Assembly (NCBI RefSeq): GCF_037013735.1
Contig: NZ_CP135136.1
Coordinates: 1 to 64,000, forward strand
DNA length: 64,000 nt
From: Candidatus Legionella polyplacis
Lineage (GTDB): Bacteria; Pseudomonadota; Gammaproteobacteria; Legionellales; Legionellaceae
Direction: 5' to 3'
Position numbers and translations under genes: made by a program
Part shown: positions 20,113-28,453 of the stretch, piece by piece
Layout: each line of letters opens with the position of its first letter
How positions within the stretch are numbered: position 1 is the stretch's first letter
The notes under the pieces: model-generated
Seen by the model: the letters and a program-made list of their open reading frames with translations, nothing else
What the model was told of the DNA's origin: nothing
Database searches by the model: none

Positions 20113-20601
20113 TTACCAATGCAAGTAAATACCCTTGCTTACTGTTTCTTTAATGATGTTTTTTAATTTTTTATTGGATGCAGCCCAATAAGTTCCGTAA
20201 TTGCTGGAAGTAAATTTTGCATTTGTATATTGACATATATACAGAACATTTATACATTTTATTTTATGGAAAGTATTATTTTTTTTACTAAAACATTCAA
20301 AACAAAAATTTTTTGTATCTAGAGAAAAAGCGGACCAGTTCATAGGGTCAAGAATTGTTGAGATCGTTAAAAAAAAATTTATTATTTTTTTTTGTTCTTT
20401 ATTTTGGGTGATTTTAATAGGAAATTTACTATAATTATAAAATAAATACAATGATTGTTTTCCAGAAATATTTATAAATAAATTTTTATTATTAAAATAA
20501 TACCCATTTTTTTTACATCCATTTGGAAATATAGTTTGTGCATTAGATACAAAAGTTAATAAAATATTTAGAATAAATAATATAAATTTATGTTTAATCA
20601 T
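20113..20601 (-). CDS. Unknown small exported protein with five cysteines
   Basis: I do not recognise a family. The 162-aa product starts with a clear signal peptide (MIKHK, then hydrophobic 6-18, likely cleavage after SNA at 19-21). The mature part has Cys29, Cys100, Cys103, Cys116 and Cys123, aromatic-rich strands and a C-terminal GTYWAASNKKL...KGIYLHW stretch. This suggests a compact, possibly disulfide-bonded periplasmic or secreted protein. It stands alone between the thioredoxin-fold gene and the divergent glutamate dehydrogenase gene. Retention with an intact frame in such a reduced genome suggests a function. Confidence 0.75.
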   Translation of the reverse strand: MIKHKFILFILNILLTFVSNAQTIFPNGCKKNGYYFNNKNLFINISGKQSLYLFYNYSKFPIKITQNKEQKKIINFFLTISTILDPMNWSAFSLDTKNFCFECFSKKNNTFHKIKCINVLYICQYTNAKFTSSNYGTYWAASNKKLKNIIKETVSKGIYLHW

Positions 20602-20873
20602 TAAATATCATTAAAATAATCGATGAAGAAATTTTAATTTTATAAAAAATTTATATTATTAATTATAATAAATTATATCAGTTTTTAGTAGAGTTAATTT
20701 GATGAATTATGTTTCAGTTTAACTTAGTTAAAATTAATATTTTTTATTAAGCAAGTAAATAAATATATTTTATTAAGATAGAGATAAATTAAATTTGTTT
20801 TATCTAGATTTATGATCTAGAATTAGTTAAAATTTATTTTAAATATAATATTATTTATTACATATACTTATTT

Positions 20874-23800
20874 ATGAAATGGAATTTAACAAAAATTGAG
20901 AAAGAATTTATTGATTTAAAAAAGATTTGGATCAATCGTTTTAAATATTTTTTAGATAAAAAATTTAATAAAGAAAAAGTAAACTTTTTTTATAAAAAAT
21001 ACAGGTGTGTATTTCCTTTATCGTACATTAAAAATGTTTTACCAAAATCGGCAGTTGAAGATATACAATTTATTGAATTGTTATCAAAAAAAAACTTATT
21101 ATTAGTTAATTTTAATAAATTTTTAAATAAAAAAAAAGAATATTTTTACTTTAAACTTTATAAGTTTAATGATTCAGTTATATTATCAAATATTTTATAT
21201 ATTATTAAGAATTTTGGATTACAAATCTTTAGTGGACAATCTTATCTTTTTAATTTTGGAGAAAATAAAAATATATGGATAAGTCATTTAATATTATTAA
21301 ATAATAATAAAAATGTTAAAGTTAACATGTATTATGCAAAAAGATTAATTCAAGATGCTTTCAGAAATATTTATTTAGGATATGTAGAAAATGATAGTTT
21401 AAATAAATTAATCCTTTCTGCCAATTTATCTTGGAGAAAAATATCTATTTTGAGAATGTATGCAAAATATTTTAAACAAACAAAATTTATTTTTAATGAA
21501 CAAACTATAAAACATATATTGAATCATAATATTTTTTTAACTAAATATTTAATTAAATTATTTAGGATACGTTTTAAACCAAATATTAATAATAGAAAGT
21601 ATTATTATAAATTATTATTAAATGATATACATAAGTATTTATCTAAAGTAACTGATTTAACAGAGGATAGAGTAATTAGACAATATGTACAAGCTATTAT
21701 TTATACTTTAAGAACTAATTACTATCAATACGATAGTTTCAATAAAAAATCACATAAAAATTATATATCAATTAAATTAGATAGTAAAAATATTCCATAT
21801 ATTCCAAAGCCATATCCTTTTTGTGAAATTTTTGTTTATTCGGTTCAATTTGAAGGTATTCATTTAAGAGGTGGAAAAATTTCTAGAGGAGGTATACGTT
21901 GGTCAGATAGAAAAAAAGATTTTAGAACAGAAATATTAGGATTAATGAAAACTCAACAAATAAAAAATTCATTAATTATTCCTAGTGGAGCAAAAGGAGG
22001 CTTTATAATAAAAGAGATTCAATGTGGAGTGATTGATTGTTATAAGTCTTTTATAAAAGGAATGTTGGATATTACTGATAATTATAAAGATGGAAATATC
22101 GTTCATCCTGTTAATGTTGTTTGTTTTGATGAATATGATCCTTATTTAGTTGTGGCAGCAGACAAAGGAACGTCAAATTTTTCAGACGTTGCTAATGAGA
22201 TTTCTTATAAATATAGTTTTTGGTTAGGAGATGCTTTTGCATCTGGTGGTTCGAATGGATATAATCATAAGAAAATTGGTATCACCGCTAAAGGCGCATG
22301 GGAATCGATTAAATCAAATTTTTATGAAATAAATTTGAATATAAATAATGATTATTTTACAGTTGTTGGAATAGGAGATATGTCCGGAGATGTATTTGGA
22401 AACGGAATGTTATTATCTAATAAAATTCATTTATTGGGAGCGTTTAATCATATTCATATTTTTATAGATCCAAATCCTAATGCAGAAATAAGCTTTGAAG
22501 AGCGTAAGAGGTTATTTTATTTACCTCATTCTACATGGAAAGATTATAATATTAATTTAATATCCAAAGGTGGTGGGGTTTTTGATCGTTCTGAAAAATT
22601 TATTACTGTAAGTAAAGAAATGAAAAAAGTTTTTAATATTAATAATAGTGTTATTGAACCTAATGATTTGATAAAAATTTTGTTAAAATCTAAAGTTGAT
22701 TTTTTATGGAGCGCTGGTATTGGTACATTTGTAAAGTCAAGTTATGAAGATCATACTGATGTAAATGATAAAATAAACGATTTAATTCGTATTGATGGAA
22801 AAGATTTAAAATGTAAAATTGTTGGTGAAGGAGGTAATTTAGGATTAACTCAGTTAGCTAGAATAGAATATGCATTAAATGGTGGATTGATATATACGGA
22901 TTTTATAGATAACGTTGCTGGAGTTCATTGTTCAGATAAAGAAGTTAATATTAAAATTTTATTAGATAATATTAATTGTAGAGTGGCTAACAATGAACGT
23001 AATGATTTATTATCAAGTATTGAAAATGAAGTTGTTTTATCAATATTAAAGAATCATAATAATCAACTGAAAATTATTAATATTCTTTATATGCAATCTA
23101 GTTTATTAATAGATTTACATAGTGATTATATTGATTTTTTGGAAATTCATGAAAAATTTGAACGGAATTTGTATTTTTTACCTGATAAAAAATGTTTATT
23201 AAAACGTAAAATTTATAAAAAAGGTTTATTGAAACCAGAGATATCGATTTTAATAAGTTATAGTAAAATACTTTTAAAAAAGGCAATTTTAGAACTAAAT
23301 ATTAATAATGATTTATTTTTTAATAAAATTTTATTAAATTATTTTCCATCTATTTTGCAAAAAAAATATTCTAAATATATTATAGAATATCATCCATTAA
23401 GACGTGAAATTATTTCAACAAAACTCAGTAACTTAATTATAAATGATTTAGGATTTTCTTTTATTTATCAAATAAAAAATGATACAGGATCTTCCATAGA
23501 TTCTATAATCTATGCTTATTTAATATCGAAAAATATTTTGAATTTTGAAAAATTATGGAAAAAAATTGAAACATTAGATAGTAAATTAAATTTTGGCGTG
23601 AAATATAATTTATATATCTTGCAAGTAAGATTGTTATATAGAGTTATACGGTGGATTTTAGAAAATCATAAAAATAAAAATAATATAAACATAGATTTAA
23701 TTATTGAACATTATAGATATAAATTATCATTAATAAAAATGATTTTGTTAAATTCCTTATTATATAAGGAGTTATTAAATTCTATTTTTTTTATTCAAAA

Positions 23801-24275
23801 TTATATTAGTTTAGGAATTTCACAATCATTATTAAATGATTGTATATTGTTAGAATGTTTAGTGTCTTTTATAGATATTATTTATGTGGAAGATATAACT
23901 AATATTAATATTGGTGAAATTATTGATATTTATTTATATATAGAGAAATTTTTAAAATTTAATTGGTTAAGAAATAAAATTCTTTCATATTCAATAAATA
24001 ATTATCTAGATTATTTGATTAGAGAAGAATTTTTAAAAGATATTCAATTACAACAAAGAAAGATAGTAATACAATTTATTTATTTTTATAAAAAAAATAA
24101 AAAAGATTTAACTACTTCTTTAAATCAATGGATTAATAGTAATAGTGATTTAATAAATAATTGGAAAGGTATCTTGTCAAAATTTAAGATCAATTCTGTA
24201 TATGATTTTAATATGATTTTTATGTTTATTCGTAAATTATTTACATTAACTGATATTTTTTTAAAAAAAATTTAA
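20874..24275 (+). CDS. NAD-specific glutamate dehydrogenase, large type, N-terminally truncated
   Basis: Oxidises glutamate to 2-oxoglutarate and ammonia, feeding amino acids into the TCA cycle. The 1133-aa protein belongs to the 180-kDa GDH family. The catalytic block has GGIRWSDRKKDFRTE and IIPSGAKGGF near residues 340-375, then DKGTSNFSDVANEI, GDAFASGGSNGYNHK and VVGIGDMSGDVFGNGM, with a complete C-terminal region. Family members are usually about 1,600 aa. Here about 450-500 N-terminal residues, which hold ACT-like regulatory domains, are absent. The 272 bases upstream contain stops in all frames, so the missing part is not hidden by a frameshift. ATG 20874 is the first start; a third ACT-like segment seems to remain at about 85-150. 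Confidence 0.92.
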   Translation: MKWNLTKIEKEFIDLKKIWINRFKYFLDKKFNKEKVNFFYKKYRCVFPLSYIKNVLPKSAVEDIQFIELLSKKNLLLVNFNKFLNKKKEYFYFKLYKFNDSVILSNILYIIKNFGLQIFSGQSYLFNFGENKNIWISHLILLNNNKNVKVNMYYAKRLIQDAFRNIYLGYVENDSLNKLILSANLSWRKISILRMYAKYFKQTKFIFNEQTIKHILNHNIFLTKYLIKLFRIRFKPNINNRKYYYKLLLNDIHKYLSKVTDLTEDRVIRQYVQAIIYTLRTNYYQYDSFNKKSHKNYISIKLDSKNIPYIPKPYPFCEIFVYSVQFEGIHLRGGKISRGGIRWSDRKKDFRTEILGLMKTQQIKNSLIIPSGAKGGFIIKEIQCGVIDCYKSFIKGMLDITDNYKDGNIVHPVNVVCFDEYDPYLVVAADKGTSNFSDVANEISYKYSFWLGDAFASGGSNGYNHKKIGITAKGAWESIKSNFYEINLNINNDYFTVVGIGDMSGDVFGNGMLLSNKIHLLGAFNHIHIFIDPNPNAEISFEERKRLFYLPHSTWKDYNINLISKGGGVFDRSEKFITVSKEMKKVFNINNSVIEPNDLIKILLKSKVDFLWSAGIGTFVKSSYEDHTDVNDKINDLIRIDGKDLKCKIVGEGGNLGLTQLARIEYALNGGLIYTDFIDNVAGVHCSDKEVNIKILLDNINCRVANNERNDLLSSIENEVVLSILKNHNNQLKIINILYMQSSLLIDLHSDYIDFLEIHEKFERNLYFLPDKKCLLKRKIYKKGLLKPEISILISYSKILLKKAILELNINNDLFFNKILLNYFPSILQKKYSKYIIEYHPLRREIISTKLSNLIINDLGFSFIYQIKNDTGSSIDSIIYAYLISKNILNFEKLWKKIETLDSKLNFGVKYNLYILQVRLLYRVIRWILENHKNKNNINIDLIIEHYRYKLSLIKMILLNSLLYKELLNSIFFIQNYISLGISQSLLNDCILLECLVSFIDIIYVEDITNINIGEIIDIYLYIEKFLKFNWLRNKILSYSINNYLDYLIREEFLKDIQLQQRKIVIQFIYFYKKNKKDLTTSLNQWINSNSDLINNWKGILSKFKINSVYDFNMIFMFIRKLFTLTDIFLKKI

Positions 24276-24307
24276 TAGAAATATTAATATTTTTTGTAAA
24301 CATTTTT

Positions 24308-24327
24308 ATATAAGTATTTACTTATAT
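24308..24327. repeat. Near-perfect palindrome in the GDH/ygfZ convergent gap
   Basis: Nine-base arms (24308-24316 and 24319-24327, ATATAAGTA and its complement) are separated by TT. It lies 33 bases past the GDH stop and before the end of convergent ygfZ. The two-base loop is too short for a normal hairpin; it may be chance or part of a transcription end. Confidence 0.4.
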
Positions 24328-24373
24328 TAATATAGTATTAAGGAGATATTTATTTTAAATGTGTAAAAAAATA

Positions 24374-25318
24374 TTATTTTTCTAATTTTATAGAATGTAT
24401 TTTTTTATTTGTATTTATACTAACTAGAGTTAAATATTTATAATGAGATATCGGACATATATCAATAAATCTTCCTAGTTCTATATTTTTTAAATCAAAA
24501 ATTTTTTTTCCGGGAAATGGTTTATCTTTTTTTTCAATAACAAAATGTTTTAAAAAATATTTTTTTTTAGATTTATAAAATAATTTATTAATAATTTCTT
24601 GTCCTTTATAGCATCCTTTATTCAAAGATATATATTCTGATGGTAATAAAGTAAGTTTATTAGGCGTAAACATTTTTTGTGTTTCTTGACAGATTGAAAA
24701 AATCTTGTTTTCTATTTGTAATTTATGCCAAGATAAAGAACCTTTAATTTGATTAAGTTGTTTAAAATTATTAATAAGTGTATTTTTGTTTTTTTTATAT
24801 ATTATTAATATAAATAATTTTTTATTTATAGAGTAACAAAAAAATTTTTTGGTTTTAATTACTTTATTTTGTTTTATTTTTAATAGTAATGATGGATGAA
24901 AAGGAAGTAAATCTTGTTTATTTATAAAATAAAAACCATAAATATAATATTTGTTTTGATTTTTTATTTTTACATTAGATAAAAGTGCGGGTATTTTTAA
25001 AAGCATATTAATTTCTTTTAATACATCATTGGGTAAAATTAAGTGAAAATTTTTCCAAAAAATTATATCTAGTAAGCTGAAAATTTGTCCTTTTTCATTA
25101 CAAATAGTTCCTTTTTGCATTAAATTTAAACTAATTTTATTTAAATTACAAGTTAATTGGCTCTGCAACATATTTAAAGATTGTTTACCATATATAGATA
25201 ATATAGATAAGTTAGATAAATAAAAAAGATAATTTTTGTTTTTTTCATATTTAAATTCTTTTTGTAGGGAAGAATTATATAATGTGAAAATTCGATTTCC
25301 TATTTTATAAGATTTCAT
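24374..25318 (-). CDS. ygfZ: tRNA-modifying protein YgfZ (folate-binding, Fe-S repair)
   Basis: YgfZ is a tetrahydrofolate-binding protein of the GcvT-like fold that supports Fe-S enzymes, including the tRNA methylthiotransferase MiaB. The 314-aa protein carries the hallmark KGCYKGQE motif with Cys236, preceded by SEYISLN. E. coli YgfZ is 326 aa. The gene is divergent from sdhE, the same pairing as ygfZ/ygfY in E. coli. MiaB is encoded in this window (36744-38081), so a client is present. Confidence 0.9.
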   Translation of the reverse strand: MKSYKIGNRIFTLYNSSLQKEFKYEKNKNYLFYLSNLSILSIYGKQSLNMLQSQLTCNLNKISLNLMQKGTICNEKGQIFSLLDIIFWKNFHLILPNDVLKEINMLLKIPALLSNVKIKNQNKYYIYGFYFINKQDLLPFHPSLLLKIKQNKVIKTKKFFCYSINKKLFILIIYKKNKNTLINNFKQLNQIKGSLSWHKLQIENKIFSICQETQKMFTPNKLTLLPSEYISLNKGCYKGQEIINKLFYKSKKKYFLKHFVIEKKDKPFPGKKIFDLKNIELGRFIDICPISHYKYLTLVSINTNKKIHSIKLEK

Positions 25319-25390
25319 AGTAATATAGATATATTATAATATATATTATTTTTATAAAACTTTTAAAATAAAAGCAAATTTTAAATCTTT

Positions 25391-25654
25391 ATGGTTAATT
25401 ATATTCTAGAAAAAAGATATAGAAAAATTAAATGGCGTTGCAGAAGAGGTATACTTGAGTTAGATTTAATTTTGAGAAAATTTATTAATAATAAAATTTT
25501 TCTTTTATCTAAAAAACAATTATTTTTTTTTGAAATGTTAATTAATTACGATGATCAAGTTTTATTTGATTGGTTTGTTGGTAGAAAATTTCCTTTGGAT
25601 AAAAATATTCAAAATATTATTAAAACTATTAATATTAATAACTTTGTTTTATAA
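25391..25654 (+). CDS. sdhE: FAD assembly factor SdhE
   Basis: Promotes covalent flavin attachment to succinate dehydrogenase SdhA. The 87-aa helical protein has the conserved RGILELD (RGxxE) motif at 19-25 and is the normal size (E. coli 88). It is divergent from ygfZ with a 72-base gap. Its presence predicts a functional SdhA elsewhere in the genome and ties riboflavin synthesis to respiration. Confidence 0.9.
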   Translation: MVNYILEKRYRKIKWRCRRGILELDLILRKFINNKIFLLSKKQLFFFEMLINYDDQVLFDWFVGRKFPLDKNIQNIIKTININNFVL

Positions 25655-25670
25655 ATAAATAATTAAATAC

Positions 25671-25688
25671 AATTTAATTGATTAAATT
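25671..25688 (+). terminator. Possible terminator after sdhE
   Basis: AATTTAA and TTAAATT pair around a TTGA loop, followed within four bases by a run of eight T. It lies 16 bases after the sdhE stop, in the gap to convergent asnS. The stem is all A/T and therefore weak. Confidence 0.35.
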
Positions 25689-25729
25689 TAAAATTTTTTT
25701 TATTAAGAAAATAAAAAATTAAATTAAGT

Positions 25730-27133
25730 TTAATAATATGCATTCCCTGGAGTTCTAGGAAATGGTATGACATCACGGACATTATAAATTCCAGTAATAA
25801 AACTAATTAATCTTTCAAAACCTAAACCAAATCCTGCATGAGGTACTGTTCCATAAATTCTAAGATCTCTGTACCATTGATAATTTTCTTTGTTTAAGCC
25901 ACATTCTTGAATTCTATTGTCTAGTACTTCTATACGTTCTTCTCTTTGTCCTCCACCAATAATTTCTCCAATGTTAGGGACAATCATATCCATCGCTGCT
26001 ACTGTATTATTATCGTTATTAAGTCGCATATAAAAACTTTTAATTTGCTTTGGATAATCTGTAATTATTATAGGTTTTTTAAATATTTTTTCTGTAAGGT
26101 AACGTTCATGTTCTGTTTGTAAATCGATTCCCCATTTTATGGGATATTTAAATGAGATTTTAGATTTATCTAATATTTTTATACAATTAGTATATGAAAT
26201 AATTTCAAATCCAAATTTAATAATATTTTCTAGTTTATTAATTAATTTTGTATCAATAAAGTCATTAAGAAATTTTAATTCATCTTCTCTTTCATCTAAT
26301 ATTTTTTTGCATAAATATAAAATAATATTTTTACTTATTTTGCAAATATCTTTTAATGAAGCAAATGCTATCTCGGGTTCAATCATCCAGAATTCTGATA
26401 AATGTTTACTAGTATTAGAATTTTCTGCTCTAAAAGTTGGACCGAAAGTATATACTTTAGACATTGACATACAATAAGCTTCTGCATTTAATTGAGTTGA
26501 AACCGTTAAAAATGTTTCTTTTTTAAAGAAATCTTTTTTAAAATTTATTTTTCCATCTGTTGTTTTTGGTATTTTAAGTAAATCTAAATTACTTACCCTA
26601 AACATTTTACTAGATCCTTCACAATCATTAGTTGTTATAATTGGTGCATTAATCCAAAAATATCCTTTTTTATGAAAATAATTATGAATAATTAAAGACA
26701 ATGAATGCCTTATTCTGGTGATTGCACTTATAATTTTAGTTCTTGGTCTAAGATGAGGTATATTTCTTAAAAATTGTAATGTATGGTATTTTGCTTGAAT
26801 AGGGTAATATTTTATGTTTTTAATCCATCCTATAACTTTTATAGTTTTAGCATGGATTTCAATATTTTGTTTTTTTCCTCTTGACAAGGTTAAAAGACCT
26901 ATAACATTGATTGAGCAACCAGATGTTAACTTTAAAATTTCTTTTTCATAATTTTGTAAAACGTTAGATGCAATAATCTGTATTGATTGCATACATGATC
27001 CATCATTTAAATCAATAAATGATAATTTTTTTTGAGAATCACGTTTTGTTTTAACCCACCCATTAATTTTAATAATTTGATTTATTTTATTTTTTTTATC
27101 GAAGCAATCTTTAATTGAGTATGTTTTATACAT
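25730..27133 (-). CDS. asnS: Asparaginyl-tRNA synthetase
   Basis: Charges tRNA-Asn. The 467-aa length is the same as E. coli (466). An N-terminal OB-fold anticodon domain (about 15-110) precedes the class II catalytic core with FRAENSNTSKHLSEFWMIE (motif 2 region) and the C-terminal motif 3 GFGLGFERLISFITG followed by NVRDVIPFPRTPGN. It is a stand-alone gene converging on sdhE. No truncation is seen. Confidence 0.96.
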   Translation of the reverse strand: MYKTYSIKDCFDKKNKINQIIKINGWVKTKRDSQKKLSFIDLNDGSCMQSIQIIASNVLQNYEKEILKLTSGCSINVIGLLTLSRGKKQNIEIHAKTIKVIGWIKNIKYYPIQAKYHTLQFLRNIPHLRPRTKIISAITRIRHSLSLIIHNYFHKKGYFWINAPIITTNDCEGSSKMFRVSNLDLLKIPKTTDGKINFKKDFFKKETFLTVSTQLNAEAYCMSMSKVYTFGPTFRAENSNTSKHLSEFWMIEPEIAFASLKDICKISKNIILYLCKKILDEREDELKFLNDFIDTKLINKLENIIKFGFEIISYTNCIKILDKSKISFKYPIKWGIDLQTEHERYLTEKIFKKPIIITDYPKQIKSFYMRLNNDNNTVAAMDMIVPNIGEIIGGGQREERIEVLDNRIQECGLNKENYQWYRDLRIYGTVPHAGFGLGFERLISFITGIYNVRDVIPFPRTPGNAYY

Positions 27134-27337
27134 AAATAAATATTTCCTTCATATATTATAGAAAATAATTTTATTATATTTTCTAGTAATAATTAATTAT
27201 ATTTTTATAAAATGATTTTTTTATTTGGAATAAATAGTGTTGATTTTAATTTTTGTTACTTGATTAATTTTTGTTGATTAAATTTGTTATTATATAATTT
27301 AAATATTAAAATTAAAAAAGAAATTAAATATTAAATA

Positions 27338-28444
27338 TTAATAATCATCATCCCAGTTTAAAACACCTCCACTTTGATATTCTGTAACTCTTGTCTCAAA
27401 AAAATTTTTTTCTTTTTTTAAATCTGTCATTTCGCTCATCCATGGAAATGGATTATTTATATTTGAATATATCATAGGTAATCCAATTTGATTAAGTCTT
27501 CTATTAGCTATAAAGTATAAATATTCTTTAAACATTTCTATGTTCATTCCTAAAATTCCATTTTTTATGGTATCAACAGCATATTGATATTCGAGATTTA
27601 CTCCTTCTTTTATTAATGAAATAATTTGTTTTTTAAAATTTTCTGTCCATAAATGAGGATTTTCATTTTTAATTTGATTAATTAAATCAATTCCAAAATT
27701 CATATGCATAGATTCATCTCTTAAAATGTATTGAAATTGTTCAGAAGTACCAATCATTTTATTTTGTCGACCCATTGAAAGAATTTGAACAAACCCTACA
27801 TAAAAAAATATTCCTTCAAAAATTATATAGAATGCAATAAGATCATATAATAATTTTTGATCATTTTTTAGTGTTCCTGTTTTAAAATAAGGATCACTTA
27901 AATTTTGTGTAAAAGGTAAAGCCCAAGCAGCTTTTTTAGAAACAGAAGGGATTTCTTTATACATATTAAATATTTCAGATTCATCTAGCCCTAAACTTTC
28001 GACTATATATTGATATGCATGTGTGTGTAAAGCTTCTTCGAAAGCCTGTCTAAGTAAATATTGTCTACATTCTGGATTGGTAATATGTTTATAAATTGCT
28101 AGTACTAAATTATTAGCTACTAAAGAATCAGCAGTAGAAAAAAAACCTAAACTTCTTTTAATGATTAATCGTTCGTTATCACTTAATGATCGTGGGTTTT
28201 TCCATAGAACAATGTCATTGTTCATATTTATTTCATTAGGCATCCAATGATTTGCACAAGATAATAAATATTTTTCCCATGCCCAATTGTATTTTAATGG
28301 AACTAATTGATTAAGATCAGCTCTACAATTAATAATTTTTTTATCATCAACATTAATTCTATTTAAATTAATTTTATTAGATGTATTGTATTTTTTTTGT
28401 ATCTTTTTTTTGATATTTTGATTGTCATTTTTTATAAATAACAT
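27338..28444 (-). CDS. nrdB: Ribonucleotide reductase class Ia beta subunit
   Basis: Holds the di-iron centre and tyrosyl radical needed by NrdA. In [12 protein letters not shown], Glu137, His140 and Tyr144 correspond to E. coli Glu115, His118 and radical Tyr122. A second ligand set is in [10 protein letters not shown]. The C-terminus ends in [11 protein letters not shown], the tail that docks on NrdA. The 368-aa size and sequence style are like Pseudomonas/Legionella enzymes. The start lies nine bases after the nrdA stop, and its AGGAGA ribosome site overlaps that stop, so the two are coupled. Confidence 0.95.
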   Translation of the reverse strand: MLFIKNDNQNIKKKIQKKYNTSNKINLNRINVDDKKIINCRADLNQLVPLKYNWAWEKYLLSCANHWMPNEINMNNDIVLWKNPRSLSDNERLIIKRSLGFFSTADSLVANNLVLAIYKHITNPECRQYLLRQAFEEALHTHAYQYIVESLGLDESEIFNMYKEIPSVSKKAAWALPFTQNLSDPYFKTGTLKNDQKLLYDLIAFYIIFEGIFFYVGFVQILSMGRQNKMIGTSEQFQYILRDESMHMNFGIDLINQIKNENPHLWTENFKKQIISLIKEGVNLEYQYAVDTIKNGILGMNIEMFKEYLYFIANRRLNQIGLPMIYSNINNPFPWMSEMTDLKKEKNFFETRVTEYQSGGVLNWDDDY

Positions 28445-28453
28445 TATTTTCTC

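Noticed and set aside
26139-26477. 112-codon + strand ORF inside asnS
   Set aside because: It is antisense to a fully conserved asnS, has no family similarity and arises from reverse-frame bias.
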